From contig NZ_JAEMWU010000003.1 of the NCBI RefSeq assembly GCF_017303215.1, positions 166,539 through 230,538 on the forward strand: a DNA stretch of 64,000 bases, written 5' to 3'. The first letter of the stretch is position 1. Each line of letters starts with the position of its first letter. Positions 15,623-24,274 of the stretch are shown piece after piece. A program made the position numbers and the translations under genes. This DNA comes from Microbacterium esteraromaticum. Its GTDB lineage: Bacteria; Actinomycetota; Actinomycetes; Actinomycetales; Microbacteriaceae. Below the pieces are notes generated by a model. The model made no database searches, was not told the origin of the DNA, and saw only the letters and a program-made list of their open reading frames with translations.

Positions 15623-15801
15623 CCCCGACCTTCGGTTGCCTGGTCGGGGAACGCAGCGGGAGCTGTTCAGTGACCGCGATCTTCCCATCGATTCCGCATG
15701 TATCGACCACAGCCGGAAGCCGCGCGGCGCGTCGCGAGTGCTCCGGAACGGGACGGCGGTCGTGAACCGCGCGCGCGGAACTGACATGCTCGACATCAGG
15801 A

Positions 15802-18800
15802 TCAACGAGAGTGAGCAGCGAGCGTCGTGTTCCCTTCGTAAACCAAGCGGTCCACCAGATCGAGCCACGCAACTCCCGCCCCAACGCGTTCGGCCTCCGA
15901 CTTAATGCTGACGAGCCACTCCTCCATCGGGGCATAGTGCACGAGCTGCCGGGTGGGCTCGTAGAGACAGAGGTCGCCCACCCAGCTGGTCCCCTGGCGT
16001 GCCTGTATGTCGGTAGGTAATTGTCTTATGAATCGGACAAGTTCGAGCAAGCACGCACTCCTGCCGGCCGCGTAGGGAAGCCACCGCGGGATGTACTCCG
16101 TAAGCTCGTCCGGCCGCATCCAATCGAACGTCCGCAAGCCGATCTCGCCATGCATCGTCTGCGTTGTCTCGGGATGGTTCGGAAGCAATTCGCTCAGCGC
16201 GTGCCCAACGAACGCATCAGATCGGCTGTAGGTCTCCGCGTTCGCGTCGACTTCATCAAGAGCATGGGCGAATACGCGCGGCCACACCCGCCTCGCGGCA
16301 TCCGCGAGTTCCTGAGATTCGGCACCCGCAGTCGCGAGGTGCTGCAAGAAGCTGCTGAACAGGTGGGGTGTGGGGGCGACGATGGTGATGTAGTCCATCA
16401 GCAATTCGTCGCCCGCGCCTGCGGACCTAAGCAGTAGAGCGCGGGCTGCAGTCTGGGTCTCAGCACCCCGCTCATCGACGAAGAGGATGCGCTCGGAGGA
16501 CTCCAGTGCAGCCATCGCTTGCGCTTGTGTTCTGAGCAGCCTGTCCAGGTCTTCATGAGCGGCAGTTGCCACGCAAGCGTTGGATGCCGCGGCGTGCCCA
16601 ACCGCTCGGATGGTTGCGCTCATGCGTGACGTATCTAGGCGGTCGTGCCGGATAGAAGAGAGCCGGGAAATGACATCTCCGACGAGCGGCGCATCCACGG
16701 CGTCATGCAGGTCTTCATCGAACTCGCCCACTTCGCAGTAGCGTGCGAGGTCGAGTACCCAGTCGTAGACGGTCTTGTGGATGCACGGGTCGCCGCTGCA
16801 CGCATGGCTCCATACGAGATCGCAGCCGCGGGCGAAGCTTAGACAGGTTTCGGTCGCGGCGGATGAGCTAAGCGCTGCTACGGAGTCCGCCACGTCCGTC
16901 GAGTTCGCGCCCGCCGCCGTGAGACTGGTCGCCAGCTCAGGAAGGAACAGCCAGGGGAGGGCTTCGGCCGCGGCTCGACGCGTGCCGATGTCGGATTCGT
17001 AGTCGCGGGCGCTGGGGTCGCTTTCCGCGTCGTGAGCGGCTTGCCTGAGAATGTCGAGGATCGACTCGATGGCATAGGGGATCTGGGAAGCGAACGGCTC
17101 GCTGCTCTCAGCGACGGCGAGGCGAATGGCTTCTTTGGCGATGTGCGCGCGTGCAAGATGGGGTTCGGTTCCGGCGTGTCTTGGAGGGTCGTTGTGGAAC
17201 TCTTTAACCTGAGCCAAGTCCTGAAAAATCTCAGACGCCGTTGGTGGCTTCCAATCTCCCTTCTGCTCGCGCGGCGGAATCCAATACTTGTTCTGAAGGC
17301 TCAGGAGTAGGTTGCCGCGCTCAAGGTCAGCGCGCACCGGGGCGAGCGCTTGTTCAATGTCTTCCGGTTCCTTGACGGACACCTCAACTCCGCCTTCCAC
17401 ACGCTTGGTGGTGATGTTGTTGGCGTCGAACGAGGCCGCCCAGCGGCGCAACCGGGATTCGCTGACATCCGAATGAGTGGCTTTCTCGATGAGCTCGGCA
17501 CCTAGGCCTCTCAGTTCCTGTTGGCGCGCGTCGTCCGCGCCGAGCACAAGGAGCGGCATCAGGTTCGCGAGTTGCCAGCTGCGACGCTCTGGATTGGTGA
17601 TTCCTTCATCTGACGGGTGAAGGAAGCCGAAGCCCTCTTTCGCGGCGCGGTATTGTTCAAACGCCCATACATAAGGCTCGACGAGGTACCGGTCGAGTGA
17701 CCTCGGATCCTCACCAAAGTGTCGGATGGCTGCTCCGATGACGAGGCCGGGCATCGCGAGATTCTCGCATCCGTTGAGCAGATCGGCTTCCAGCGACTCC
17801 ATCGAAACGCCAGCTTCGACGCTGCGGTCGATCCACCGCTCGATAGCTTGCAGCGCGCTCACGCAAGGATAGGGGCCGCCGGTGCTGCCGCGGTACCAAG
17901 CCCATACGGCGTCGTCGCCGACATACTCGCGCTGTACTCCGTCAATGGACAGAGTGACTAGACCCGGTGCATCGTCCGGTCTGGAGCTTTCATCCATGAG
18001 GCATCGGACTCTCGCAGCGTGGTTGAGTATCCGGTTTACAACAGGGACCCAGTCTGCTGCAGCGGCCGACTCCACCAACAACCAGAATGGTCCCCGAGTC
18101 GGTCCCTGAAGGGCCCCTCCGCCGCGGGGCTCGTGATTTCGGATGCCGTTCCAAAGGCTAGCGCCGCGGTCTCCTCTGTCGTCGATGAAGTAGGCCTCGG
18201 TCAACTGCAAGAGGAACGCCGGGTCGTACATGCTTAGTCCCCAGGCGCTCCAGCCCAGGTCAACAGCGGGTGACAGGCGGGACGGGGCGCGTGCAGCGAT
18301 CTCAGAAAGGCAGTTTCGTACTTCGTCGTCGATATCGGGTCCGAGGAGGGCGAGCAAACGAACGTACCGCTCCTGGGTGATCTCCCCACTGAGATGTTTC
18401 GGTCTCCGTCGCGGGATCGAGTAGCCGTCGAAGACGTTGTAGATGACGTCCTCGGTCGATTCTTCGGGGGAGCCGTCATCGGTCGCAGTGGGGCGATGCT
18501 CGCGCCACCGAACGAGCAGCCGTTCGCGTAGTTGCAGTCTCAACCGCTGCCCGGCAGGAAGCTTCGTGAGCAACGCAGAGTTGAGCCACTCACATAGCAG
18601 CTGGAACGCTTCGTCATCCCGGTCCCACGGTGGCTGACTACCCTCAAGTAGCAGCCGTACGACTGACTCGCCACGCGATACATCAACCATTCCGTTGTGT
18701 CGTTGGTGAAGCGAGACCACCTTCACCAACGTTGCGAGAACAGCGTCACGCTGTGCCGGATTCGCGTCGACCATATGTCGCAGCAACTCGTATGCGTTTG

Positions 18801-20811
18801 GCATCTCGAGCACGGCCTCGAACGGCACATCTCGCCAGCGCACCGAAGACTTCGTGCCGAGCGACTCGAACTGCGTCACAAGTGCGGCCAGCGCGTTCGC
18901 GTCGTCGGCCTCCGTAAGCAGACCCTCGCAAGCGAGCTTGGCGGCTGACATGGACCATCGCTTCGGACCGGACGCCTCTAGAGCCTGAACTATGGACGGA
19001 GCTTGTACCAGCCGCACGGCAACAGCGAAGCGGCGGACCTCGTCATGCGCGAACGTAGGTCGAGGCTTCCGCAGGTCCTCGGCCGACACCAAACGGTCAG
19101 CCCGTAGCGCGTCAAGGGCGGCATACTCGACTCGCGAGTGTCGTTCCGCGTCGGGGAGTTCAAGCTCCTCCTCGCTGATTGCCAGGAGGGTCTGCGTGCG
19201 CGCCGCCGCAGGACTGCCGACGGTAGCCCTGCCGATGAGCTTCGTCCACACCAACTGGAGGCAATCCCAATTCCCCAGTGATTCAGTCATCTCGACTCCG
19301 GTCAGTGCCAGAAGGTCCACAACCGCCAACCGCCGGTATATCGACTTGGCCGGTGCGTTCCGCAGAGCGCCGGCGATGGTCGGCACCGCAGCGCTCACGA
19401 CGCGCAACTCTTCGTCGCTGAGGTTCTCGATCTCAAACCGCTCAACTGTCGAGAAGATATCCCGGATGCACTCGTTTACGTCCTCGACGGCTGTATCCGC
19501 GGTGACTAGCACGAGTCCGACCTTGGCTGCCCGTGCTTCGACGGCGAGTTCGCGCAACAGCGCGGATCGCCCTTCGACTGCGGCATCCGCCGCATCGATG
19601 AGAAGGACACGAGACTCCGCTGTCATTTCGCTGAGGACGGCCCGGAGCGGCATTCCGAGGTCGGAGGATAGCCTCGACACTGTCTCCGGTGCACGGCGGA
19701 GATTTATTGCGACGTGCTGAAACTCGTCAGAGGTGAGGTCGAGCGTTTGCGCGGTCGACAAGGTCAGAGCGCTCTTGCCTGTGCCGGATTCGCCGGTGAT
19801 CAGTACAACGCTCGCGGTCAGGCCCGCTTCCGCGAGCTCGATCTGGACTTTCGCCCGCAGCTCTGTGCGCGGCAGTTCGATCCCTCCAGCAATCACATGG
19901 CGGACCGCGACCAGCGCAGAATTTTGTTCGATCTCCAGCGCTTGCCAAGCCGACGCAGATCTTCCAGCCGTCGGGGTCAGGACTGCATGCGCCCGGCGTC
20001 GGAGGAGAGCACGGTCGACCTCCGTACCCTGCTGGTCAAACTCGGCAGCAAGCGCGTAGAGGTGATTGCGAAGCTCACCTCCACCGGCGTCGGCTCTTGC
20101 GAAGGGCGATAGTCGATTGCCGATATCTGTCCAGTCGGTCTCATCCCCGGACTCGACGCGAAAGTCTAGAATCCACAGGCGACTGAGAAGCGACCAGACC
20201 AGGGTGCGAAGCTTGCTCGTGGGCGTTCTCGGGCGTGCTTTCTTGACGAGCCCCGTGAGGTGCTCGTACCGAGCGCGGTACCCGGCGTGCCTTCCTGGTG
20301 TGTGGACTTGGTCATGGAAAGCAGATTCCGAGGCGTTGTTGCGTGCGAGGGAGGCCAGCCCCTGAACCTCTTTGAGGGGCGCCGTCATTCCCGCGACCGC
20401 GACAGCGACGTACCCGCGCTCTTCTTTGCCGAACTGATCTATCTGATCCAGCAGATTTTCTACGAGTGTCGCCGTCTTCTCGTGGCTCTTGACGAACTGG
20501 GGGGAGCGTCGAGCGGCGACGTGAACGACGACACGCGCCTCGCCGTCGGAGGCTTCGACTCTCAAGTCATCAACAGGGTCCGTGGGGTTGGTCTGGAAAG
20601 CAACGCGGAGCACTGGCAGCTCATCCGTTTCTGCTCTCCCGTGCCCGAGCAGCATGTCGACGAGATAACTGGTGGCCACCCGGTGGCCGAATGTGCTGCC
20701 CCCACCCCCGCCAGCGTATGGGCTTACCACCGCTGTGCTTCGTTCAGGGCCAGCGTCCTCACGCGCACAATCGGCATCAGTCATGCGATAAGTTTCGCTC
20801 GAAAGGCTCAC
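15802..20811 (-). CDS. Giant STAND-like P-loop ATPase with degenerate nuclease-like N-terminus (Avs-like architecture)
   Basis: A 1669-residue protein. Residues about 33-105 (GGGGGSTFGHRVATSYLVD, then DPVDDLRVEASDGEARVVVH) resemble the start of Cap4/DUF4297- or Mrr-like PD-(D/E)xK domains. Where the catalytic (D/E)xK is expected it reads VHVAAR, so this part may be catalytically dead. The NTPase core follows, with Walker A GESGTGKS at residues 340-347, Walker B RVLLIDAADA at 401-410 and a sensor-like GLVLVTAD. The remaining about 1000 residues are alpha-helical and lack catalytic motifs, as in the target-sensing arm of STAND antiviral proteins. The start is uncertain: GTG at 20811 or ATG at 20784. 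Its neighbour is an OLD-like protein. The defence role is inferred. Confidence 0.7.
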   Translation of the reverse strand: MSLSSETYRMTDADCAREDAGPERSTAVVSPYAGGGGGSTFGHRVATSYLVDMLLGHGRAETDELPVLRVAFQTNPTDPVDDLRVEASDGEARVVVHVAARRSPQFVKSHEKTATLVENLLDQIDQFGKEERGYVAVAVAGMTAPLKEVQGLASLARNNASESAFHDQVHTPGRHAGYRARYEHLTGLVKKARPRTPTSKLRTLVWSLLSRLWILDFRVESGDETDWTDIGNRLSPFARADAGGGELRNHLYALAAEFDQQGTEVDRALLRRRAHAVLTPTAGRSASAWQALEIEQNSALVAVRHVIAGGIELPRTELRAKVQIELAEAGLTASVVLITGESGTGKSALTLSTAQTLDLTSDEFQHVAINLRRAPETVSRLSSDLGMPLRAVLSEMTAESRVLLIDAADAAVEGRSALLRELAVEARAAKVGLVLVTADTAVEDVNECIRDIFSTVERFEIENLSDEELRVVSAAVPTIAGALRNAPAKSIYRRLAVVDLLALTGVEMTESLGNWDCLQLVWTKLIGRATVGSPAAARTQTLLAISEEELELPDAERHSRVEYAALDALRADRLVSAEDLRKPRPTFAHDEVRRFAVAVRLVQAPSIVQALEASGPKRWSMSAAKLACEGLLTEADDANALAALVTQFESLGTKSSVRWRDVPFEAVLEMPNAYELLRHMVDANPAQRDAVLATLVKVVSLHQRHNGMVDVSRGESVVRLLLEGSQPPWDRDDEAFQLLCEWLNSALLTKLPAGQRLRLQLRERLLVRWREHRPTATDDGSPEESTEDVIYNVFDGYSIPRRRPKHLSGEITQERYVRLLALLGPDIDDEVRNCLSEIAARAPSRLSPAVDLGWSAWGLSMYDPAFLLQLTEAYFIDDRGDRGASLWNGIRNHEPRGGGALQGPTRGPFWLLVESAAAADWVPVVNRILNHAARVRCLMDESSRPDDAPGLVTLSIDGVQREYVGDDAVWAWYRGSTGGPYPCVSALQAIERWIDRSVEAGVSMESLEADLLNGCENLAMPGLVIGAAIRHFGEDPRSLDRYLVEPYVWAFEQYRAAKEGFGFLHPSDEGITNPERRSWQLANLMPLLVLGADDARQQELRGLGAELIEKATHSDVSESRLRRWAASFDANNITTKRVEGGVEVSVKEPEDIEQALAPVRADLERGNLLLSLQNKYWIPPREQKGDWKPPTASEIFQDLAQVKEFHNDPPRHAGTEPHLARAHIAKEAIRLAVAESSEPFASQIPYAIESILDILRQAAHDAESDPSARDYESDIGTRRAAAEALPWLFLPELATSLTAAGANSTDVADSVAALSSSAATETCLSFARGCDLVWSHACSGDPCIHKTVYDWVLDLARYCEVGEFDEDLHDAVDAPLVGDVISRLSSIRHDRLDTSRMSATIRAVGHAAASNACVATAAHEDLDRLLRTQAQAMAALESSERILFVDERGAETQTAARALLLRSAGAGDELLMDYITIVAPTPHLFSSFLQHLATAGAESQELADAARRVWPRVFAHALDEVDANAETYSRSDAFVGHALSELLPNHPETTQTMHGEIGLRTFDWMRPDELTEYIPRWLPYAAGRSACLLELVRFIRQLPTDIQARQGTSWVGDLCLYEPTRQLVHYAPMEEWLVSIKSEAERVGAGVAWLDLVDRLVYEGNTTLAAHSR

Positions 20812-21261
20812 CTTCGTAAATCGTGCTTGTCAGCAGGCCTGCCGTCCAACACGCACGGGCTCTAGGAAACCACGCAGAGTATCCAGCGTCGACAAGCGCT
20901 TCGGTGAGCTGTCCGATCTTGAGCCGCGCGAGTGGCCGCGATCTGCCTACGTACACGAGGGGGGCGGGGCCCGTTCGGGGACATCGTCAGAGCGGACATG
21001 GGGACGCTCACAAACTTGGGCAACACCTTCCACGTCCCCAGAAATCCTGAGTGGAAGATATCCGTCGAAGGCACCTTCGACTACATCAGTGGTCGTCTCG
21101 TGAACGTTCTGCTTGTTCCCCTTGGTCAGGCGGGCCACCTCGGACGACAATCCAGCGACAGCCGTATGATGCCGCGGGCGTGCCCCAGAGCTCAGGTTGC
21201 AGCCGCAACGTGTAAACGAGCAACCGTTTCGCTGGCATGCGTACCCGAGTTCGAACCGTAA
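20812..21261. other. 450-bp stretch between the STAND-like and OLD-like genes without a convincing gene
   Basis: This gap contains the upstream region of the STAND-like gene. Short ORFs run on both strands (plus strand 20998-21261 starting MGTLTNLGNTFHVPRN, minus strand 20947-21150). Neither has a recognisable family, a good ribosome-binding site or a distinguishing composition. One of them could be a remnant or a small regulator. No RNA gene or repeat was recognised. Confidence 0.4.
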
Positions 21262-22725
21262 TTACTCCGTTGCGCGAAGAGCCCCGTCAACTGGTTCTGA
21301 CCAGTCTTTTGCGGCAGGCTCCCCGAGCACGTCACGCACCCAAACGTCTGCGACCGCCTCCCAGACCTTCGACGGACGCATCGTCCCACCGAGCCGCGTT
21401 GCGATTTCGCCACACCATGCATGATGGTTCGGGATCAGTAGCGCGGCGTCCTTCGCGTCGAGTACTTCGCCCGCAGGTCGTCCGAGTCTTTCCGCGACGG
21501 CAGACCAGTGCGTATCCGCCAGGTCCTCTATCGCTTCCTTCTCGGGGGCTCGAGAACCAGGTAGCTGCAGGTATGTGCTCCCCGACGCGATGTCGGCGTC
21601 CACCACGCACAATGCCGGCCTAGGAAGTTTGCCGCGTGACGCAACGTCCGAGAGGGCTTGCACTGCAGACGCTGCGCCGACGGGAGTGATCCTGACTCGG
21701 GCGAGAGTCTCAGGCGCACCAAGAGCGAGAATTCGCTCAATGAGATAGACGGCCACGTCGTCTTCACAGTAGATGTCGAGTTCGTCGTGCCGCTCATCGT
21801 CCATTAGATTGAGCGCGAAGTCGCTACTCACTCCATATAGCACCGTGCGTGATCCTGCTCGGTCCACGGAGATAAACACTCGGGCTACGGATGGCAATTG
21901 TTCGAGGATAAAGGGCGAGTGCGTAGAAACGATGACTTGGAGCTTCTTCTCGAGAGCGAGGCGCATGAGCTCAGTCATCAGACCGCGCTGAGCCATGGGA
22001 TGCAGCGATGCTTCGACTTCGTCGATGATGATGAGAGCCTTATCAGGCGCTTCGGTGACGAGGGCAATGAGGTCAAGGATGGAGTCTTCACCAGCTCCTT
22101 GATGAAAATTCGAGTACTCGATCCCGTCGCGAATGAGTACGCCAATCTGTTTTCCCTGAGATCGTTCGATCCTCGCGCCGTCGTATGACCTCCCAAGGGT
22201 TCTGCTCACTTGCGACAGTTCGTTCGCCTCCAGGGTCGCTGTCACTCCACGACTGATTGCCTCCTGAGCCGTTCGGCCGTAACCGATCTGCGTGTTCGCC
22301 GGCTGGATCCGAGAGACATCCAGGAAGAATGTGTCTCTTTTCTTTCTGTCCGGCGCACCGCGCCAGCGCGAGGTTGGTTTCCTCACGGTGACGGTGTCGG
22401 TAACGGCCCCACTTCGTGTTGTGTACCCGAGCACGACACCGCGCACATCTTCCCAAGGAGTCCGCGGGAAGAAGTCGTCAGGATAGAGCGTCGTCGAGCC
22501 CGCCGCCGATTGATAAGCAGCAGCCGCTGCTTTGAGTACTGTGCTCTTTCCAGCACCGTTGACTCCTGCGATTGCGACGACCGGGTAGCGGAATTCGACT
22601 GACTCTCCGTTCCACCCCCGAAGGCCTTCGATTGTGACCGACGATAAGAACAACGGCCATCCGTGACCATCGTGGCGCGCCGTATCCCAGGTGCTCGTCA
22701 GCTTCGACGCTGTCGGTGCCGGCAT
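21262..22725 (-). CDS. OLD-family ATP-dependent nuclease-like protein (ABC ATPase + TOPRIM)
   Basis: A 487-residue protein. The ABC-type ATPase has Walker A GVNGAGKS at residues 54-61, a signature-like HQGAGEDSILDL, Walker B ALIIIDEVEASLHPMAQ and switch QVIVSTHSPFILEQL. The TOPRIM-like module starts at DELDIYCEDD (glutamate motif), followed by ALCVVDADIAS (DxD motif). This order is that of OLD-family endonucleases and of GajA of Gabija, but no GajB-like helicase is adjacent. A strong AGAAGGAG Shine-Dalgarno precedes the ATG, with a TATATT -10-like box upstream, unlike the leaderless host genes. OLD proteins defend against phages. Cooperation with the neighbouring STAND-like gene is inference. 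Confidence 0.82.
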   Translation of the reverse strand: MPAPTASKLTSTWDTARHDGHGWPLFLSSVTIEGLRGWNGESVEFRYPVVAIAGVNGAGKSTVLKAAAAAYQSAAGSTTLYPDDFFPRTPWEDVRGVVLGYTTRSGAVTDTVTVRKPTSRWRGAPDRKKRDTFFLDVSRIQPANTQIGYGRTAQEAISRGVTATLEANELSQVSRTLGRSYDGARIERSQGKQIGVLIRDGIEYSNFHQGAGEDSILDLIALVTEAPDKALIIIDEVEASLHPMAQRGLMTELMRLALEKKLQVIVSTHSPFILEQLPSVARVFISVDRAGSRTVLYGVSSDFALNLMDDERHDELDIYCEDDVAVYLIERILALGAPETLARVRITPVGAASAVQALSDVASRGKLPRPALCVVDADIASGSTYLQLPGSRAPEKEAIEDLADTHWSAVAERLGRPAGEVLDAKDAALLIPNHHAWCGEIATRLGGTMRPSKVWEAVADVWVRDVLGEPAAKDWSEPVDGALRATE

Positions 22726-22874
22726 TTGAATCTCCTTCTAGTCCGTCGCATGCAATATACAGTTATCACTCGATCTCGTGAGTCACGCGCGAGCGTGAGC
22801 CTCGTGATGGTCGCTCAGGTGTCGATGATTTCAGCGTCACGGTCACGAACCAGTTAAATACCCGCGGTCAACTG

Positions 22875-22970
22875 ATGACCGCGGCGCTGGTCGTCGTCAT
22901 CTGGGCCGTTGCGGGACCGGCGCTGGTGAACCTGTTCGAACAGGCGATCTCGCGCGTCTCCGGCATCTGA
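22875..22970 (+). pseudogene. C-terminal remnant of a small Flp/pilin-like Tad protein
   Basis: A hydrophobic 31-residue segment (TAALVVVIWAVAGPALVNLF near its start, ending in ISRVSGI) stops 1 bp before the ATG of the tadE-like gene. The open frame runs further upstream into island-like sequence without a credible start. RGQLMTAAL resembles the pre-pilin junction of Flp-type pilins. It is most simply the tail of a tad-locus gene whose beginning was lost with the island insertion. A short intact ORF starting at 22875 cannot be excluded. Confidence 0.45.
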
Positions 22971-22971
22971 C

Positions 22972-23304
22972 ATGCGGGTGCGGCAGCACCTCGCCGACGA
23001 GCGGGGATCGAGTCCCGTCGAGTTCGTGCTCGTCGGGGCGGTGCTGACCGCGCTCACCCTGGCGGTGCTGCAGATCGCTCTCGCCGTGTACGTGCGCAAC
23101 GTCGTGCACGACGCCGCGGTCGAGGGCGCCCACTACGCGGCCCTCGCCGACACCGGACCCGCCGACTGCGTCGCCCGGACGCAGGCCGTGATCACCCGGG
23201 CCGTTGGCGCGGCCTATGCCGACGACATCACCATCGGCGCGGACGACAGCCTCGGGCATCCGAGTGTCGTGGTGCGCGTGCGACTCTTCCCGTGCTCGGG
23301 CTGA
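22972..23304 (+). CDS. TadE-like pilus assembly minor pilin
   Basis: A 110-residue protein. The basic N-terminus and ERGSSPVEFVLVGAVLTALT, with the Glu five residues into the hydrophobic segment, form the prepilin-type signature of TadE proteins. A single TM helix is followed by a small extracytoplasmic domain with two cysteines. TadE proteins are minor pseudopilins of the Tad secretion system. Here tadA, tadB, tadC and the prepilin peptidase are not found alongside, so the system is probably non-functional unless those genes exist elsewhere. Confidence 0.8.
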   Translation: MRVRQHLADERGSSPVEFVLVGAVLTALTLAVLQIALAVYVRNVVHDAAVEGAHYAALADTGPADCVARTQAVITRAVGAAYADDITIGADDSLGHPSVVVRVRLFPCSG

Positions 23305-23361
23305 TCGGTGTTCCCTACGGTCCGGAGGTGGAAGCGCGTGCCCCCGCAGAGACGTTCGGCG

Positions 23362-23825
23362 ATGACTGAGGCGGAACAAACGACGCGCCCACTGGCGGAT
23401 GACGCGGGTTCTGCGGCGTTGGAGTTCATCGTCGCGGGGTACTGCTGCTTGTGCCGCTGGTCTACCTGGTGCTCACCCTCGGAGCCGTGCAGGAACAGAC
23501 GCTCGGCGCCGAGGCCGCCGCCCGGCACACCGCGCGCGTGATCGGACAGGCATCGGATGCCGAATCGGCGGCCGCCTCGGGCGACGCCGTCCTCGCCGGC
23601 GTGATCCGCGAGTACGGCATGGACCCGGACACCGTCGAGGTCGGCCTCACCTGCCGCCCGGCAGGCGCGCAGTGTCCTGCGGCGGGTGCGACCGTGATCG
23701 TCACCGTGCGCACACAGGTCTCGTTGCCGTTCATGCCCCCGCTGTTCGGCCTCGACCAGATCACCGCGATCCCCGTCGAGGCGCAATCGGCGCAGAAGAT
23801 CTCACGCCTGTGGGGGAGCGAATGA
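23362..23825 (+). pseudogene. Second TadE-like gene, frameshifted
   Basis: The first frame encodes a TadE-type start ending DAGSAALEFIVAG. The sequence then shifts at the G run 23436-23439. The rest of the protein (LLLVPLVYLVLTLGAVQEQ and on, to KISRLWGSE) continues in the frame that would be restored by one extra G. In the unshifted frame translation ends at 23541. With the extra G the product would be about 155 residues with a normal TM helix. This is either a real single-base deletion in a homopolymer or a sequencing error. The stop overlaps the start of the following gene by 4 bp (ATGA). The start could instead be a GTG at 23338. Confidence 0.75.
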
Positions 23826-24268
23826 CGGCCCGCGCCTCTGTGAGCGCCCGCGTGCGCGCGCTCGCCGCCGACGACACCGGCAGCATCCTGCCGCTGATCC
23901 TTGGTTACCTGCTGCTGGCGATCGCCGTCGTGCTCACCTGCGTATGCGCCACCGACCTGTACATCGCCCAGAAACGCCTCGACTCCCTCGCCGACGCGGC
24001 CGCGCTCGCCGGAGCCGACGGCTTCGTGTTGCGGGTCGACGGTGGCGATGTGCGTGCCGAGCTGACCGATGCGGGTGTCTACGAGCAGGCGGATGCCGTC
24101 GTCGCGGCGCTCGACCAGGGAGCGCACCTGGTCTCGGCGGGCACGCCCGACGGTGTCTCTGCTCGCGTCACGGTCGCGGTCACCTGGCATCCGCCGTTGC
24201 TGTCGCCGTTCGTGCCGGGCGGTGTGCCGCTCGAAGCGACCGGCACCAGCCGCACGGCGCTGCGCTGA
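23822..24268 (+). CDS. TadG-like pilus/secretion protein
   Basis: A 148-residue protein with an N-terminal ADDTGSILPLILGYLLLAIA hydrophobic helix and an ALAGADG segment following KRLDSLADAA. These are the features of TadG/Rv3654c-type proteins in actinobacterial tad loci (helicase/secretion neighbourhood protein family). A C-terminal extracytoplasmic domain of about 90 residues lacks recognised motifs. It overlaps the frameshifted TadE-like gene by 4 bp, so it normally belongs to the same operon. It converges with the MFS gene, 6 bp away. Confidence 0.75.
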   Translation: MTARASVSARVRALAADDTGSILPLILGYLLLAIAVVLTCVCATDLYIAQKRLDSLADAAALAGADGFVLRVDGGDVRAELTDAGVYEQADAVVAALDQGAHLVSAGTPDGVSARVTVAVTWHPPLLSPFVPGGVPLEATGTSRTALR

Positions 24269-24274
24269 CCCGCC

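Larger units (their letters stand above)
12177..22867. mobile_element. About 10.7-kb accessory island inserted in the tad locus; RDF present, no integrase; defence-like cargo
   Basis: The left limit is where tadA homology ends. The right limit is where pilin-like coding sequence resumes ahead of tadE. The contents are a 57-aa zinc-ribbon ORF, a phiC31 Gp3-like recombination directionality factor, a HIRAN protein with an unknown partner, a small membrane protein with a 53-aa ORF, a giant STAND-like ATPase, and an OLD-like ATPase/TOPRIM protein. Imperfect direct repeats, CAGATTAACACCCGGCGG (12203-12220) and CAGTTAAATACCCGCGG (22851-22867), lie near the two ends. The rightward genes have noticeably more A+T than the host. 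No serine or tyrosine integrase and no transposase was seen, so this looks like a degraded element. Exact borders are uncertain by tens of bases. Confidence 0.65.

Noticed and set aside
20932..21261. 109-codon plus-strand ORF and 67-codon minus-strand ORF between the two large ATPase genes
   Set aside because: Neither has a recognisable family, a credible ribosome-binding site or a clear compositional advantage; listed as an undecided gap.
21262..22725. Complete Gabija system
   Set aside because: The OLD-like protein could be GajA-like, but there is no UvrD-like GajB helicase next to it; the giant neighbour lacks helicase motifs.
12177..22867. CRISPR array, retron or toxin-antitoxin module in the island
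   Set aside because: No regularly spaced repeats, reverse transcriptase motifs or recognised toxin-antitoxin pair were seen.
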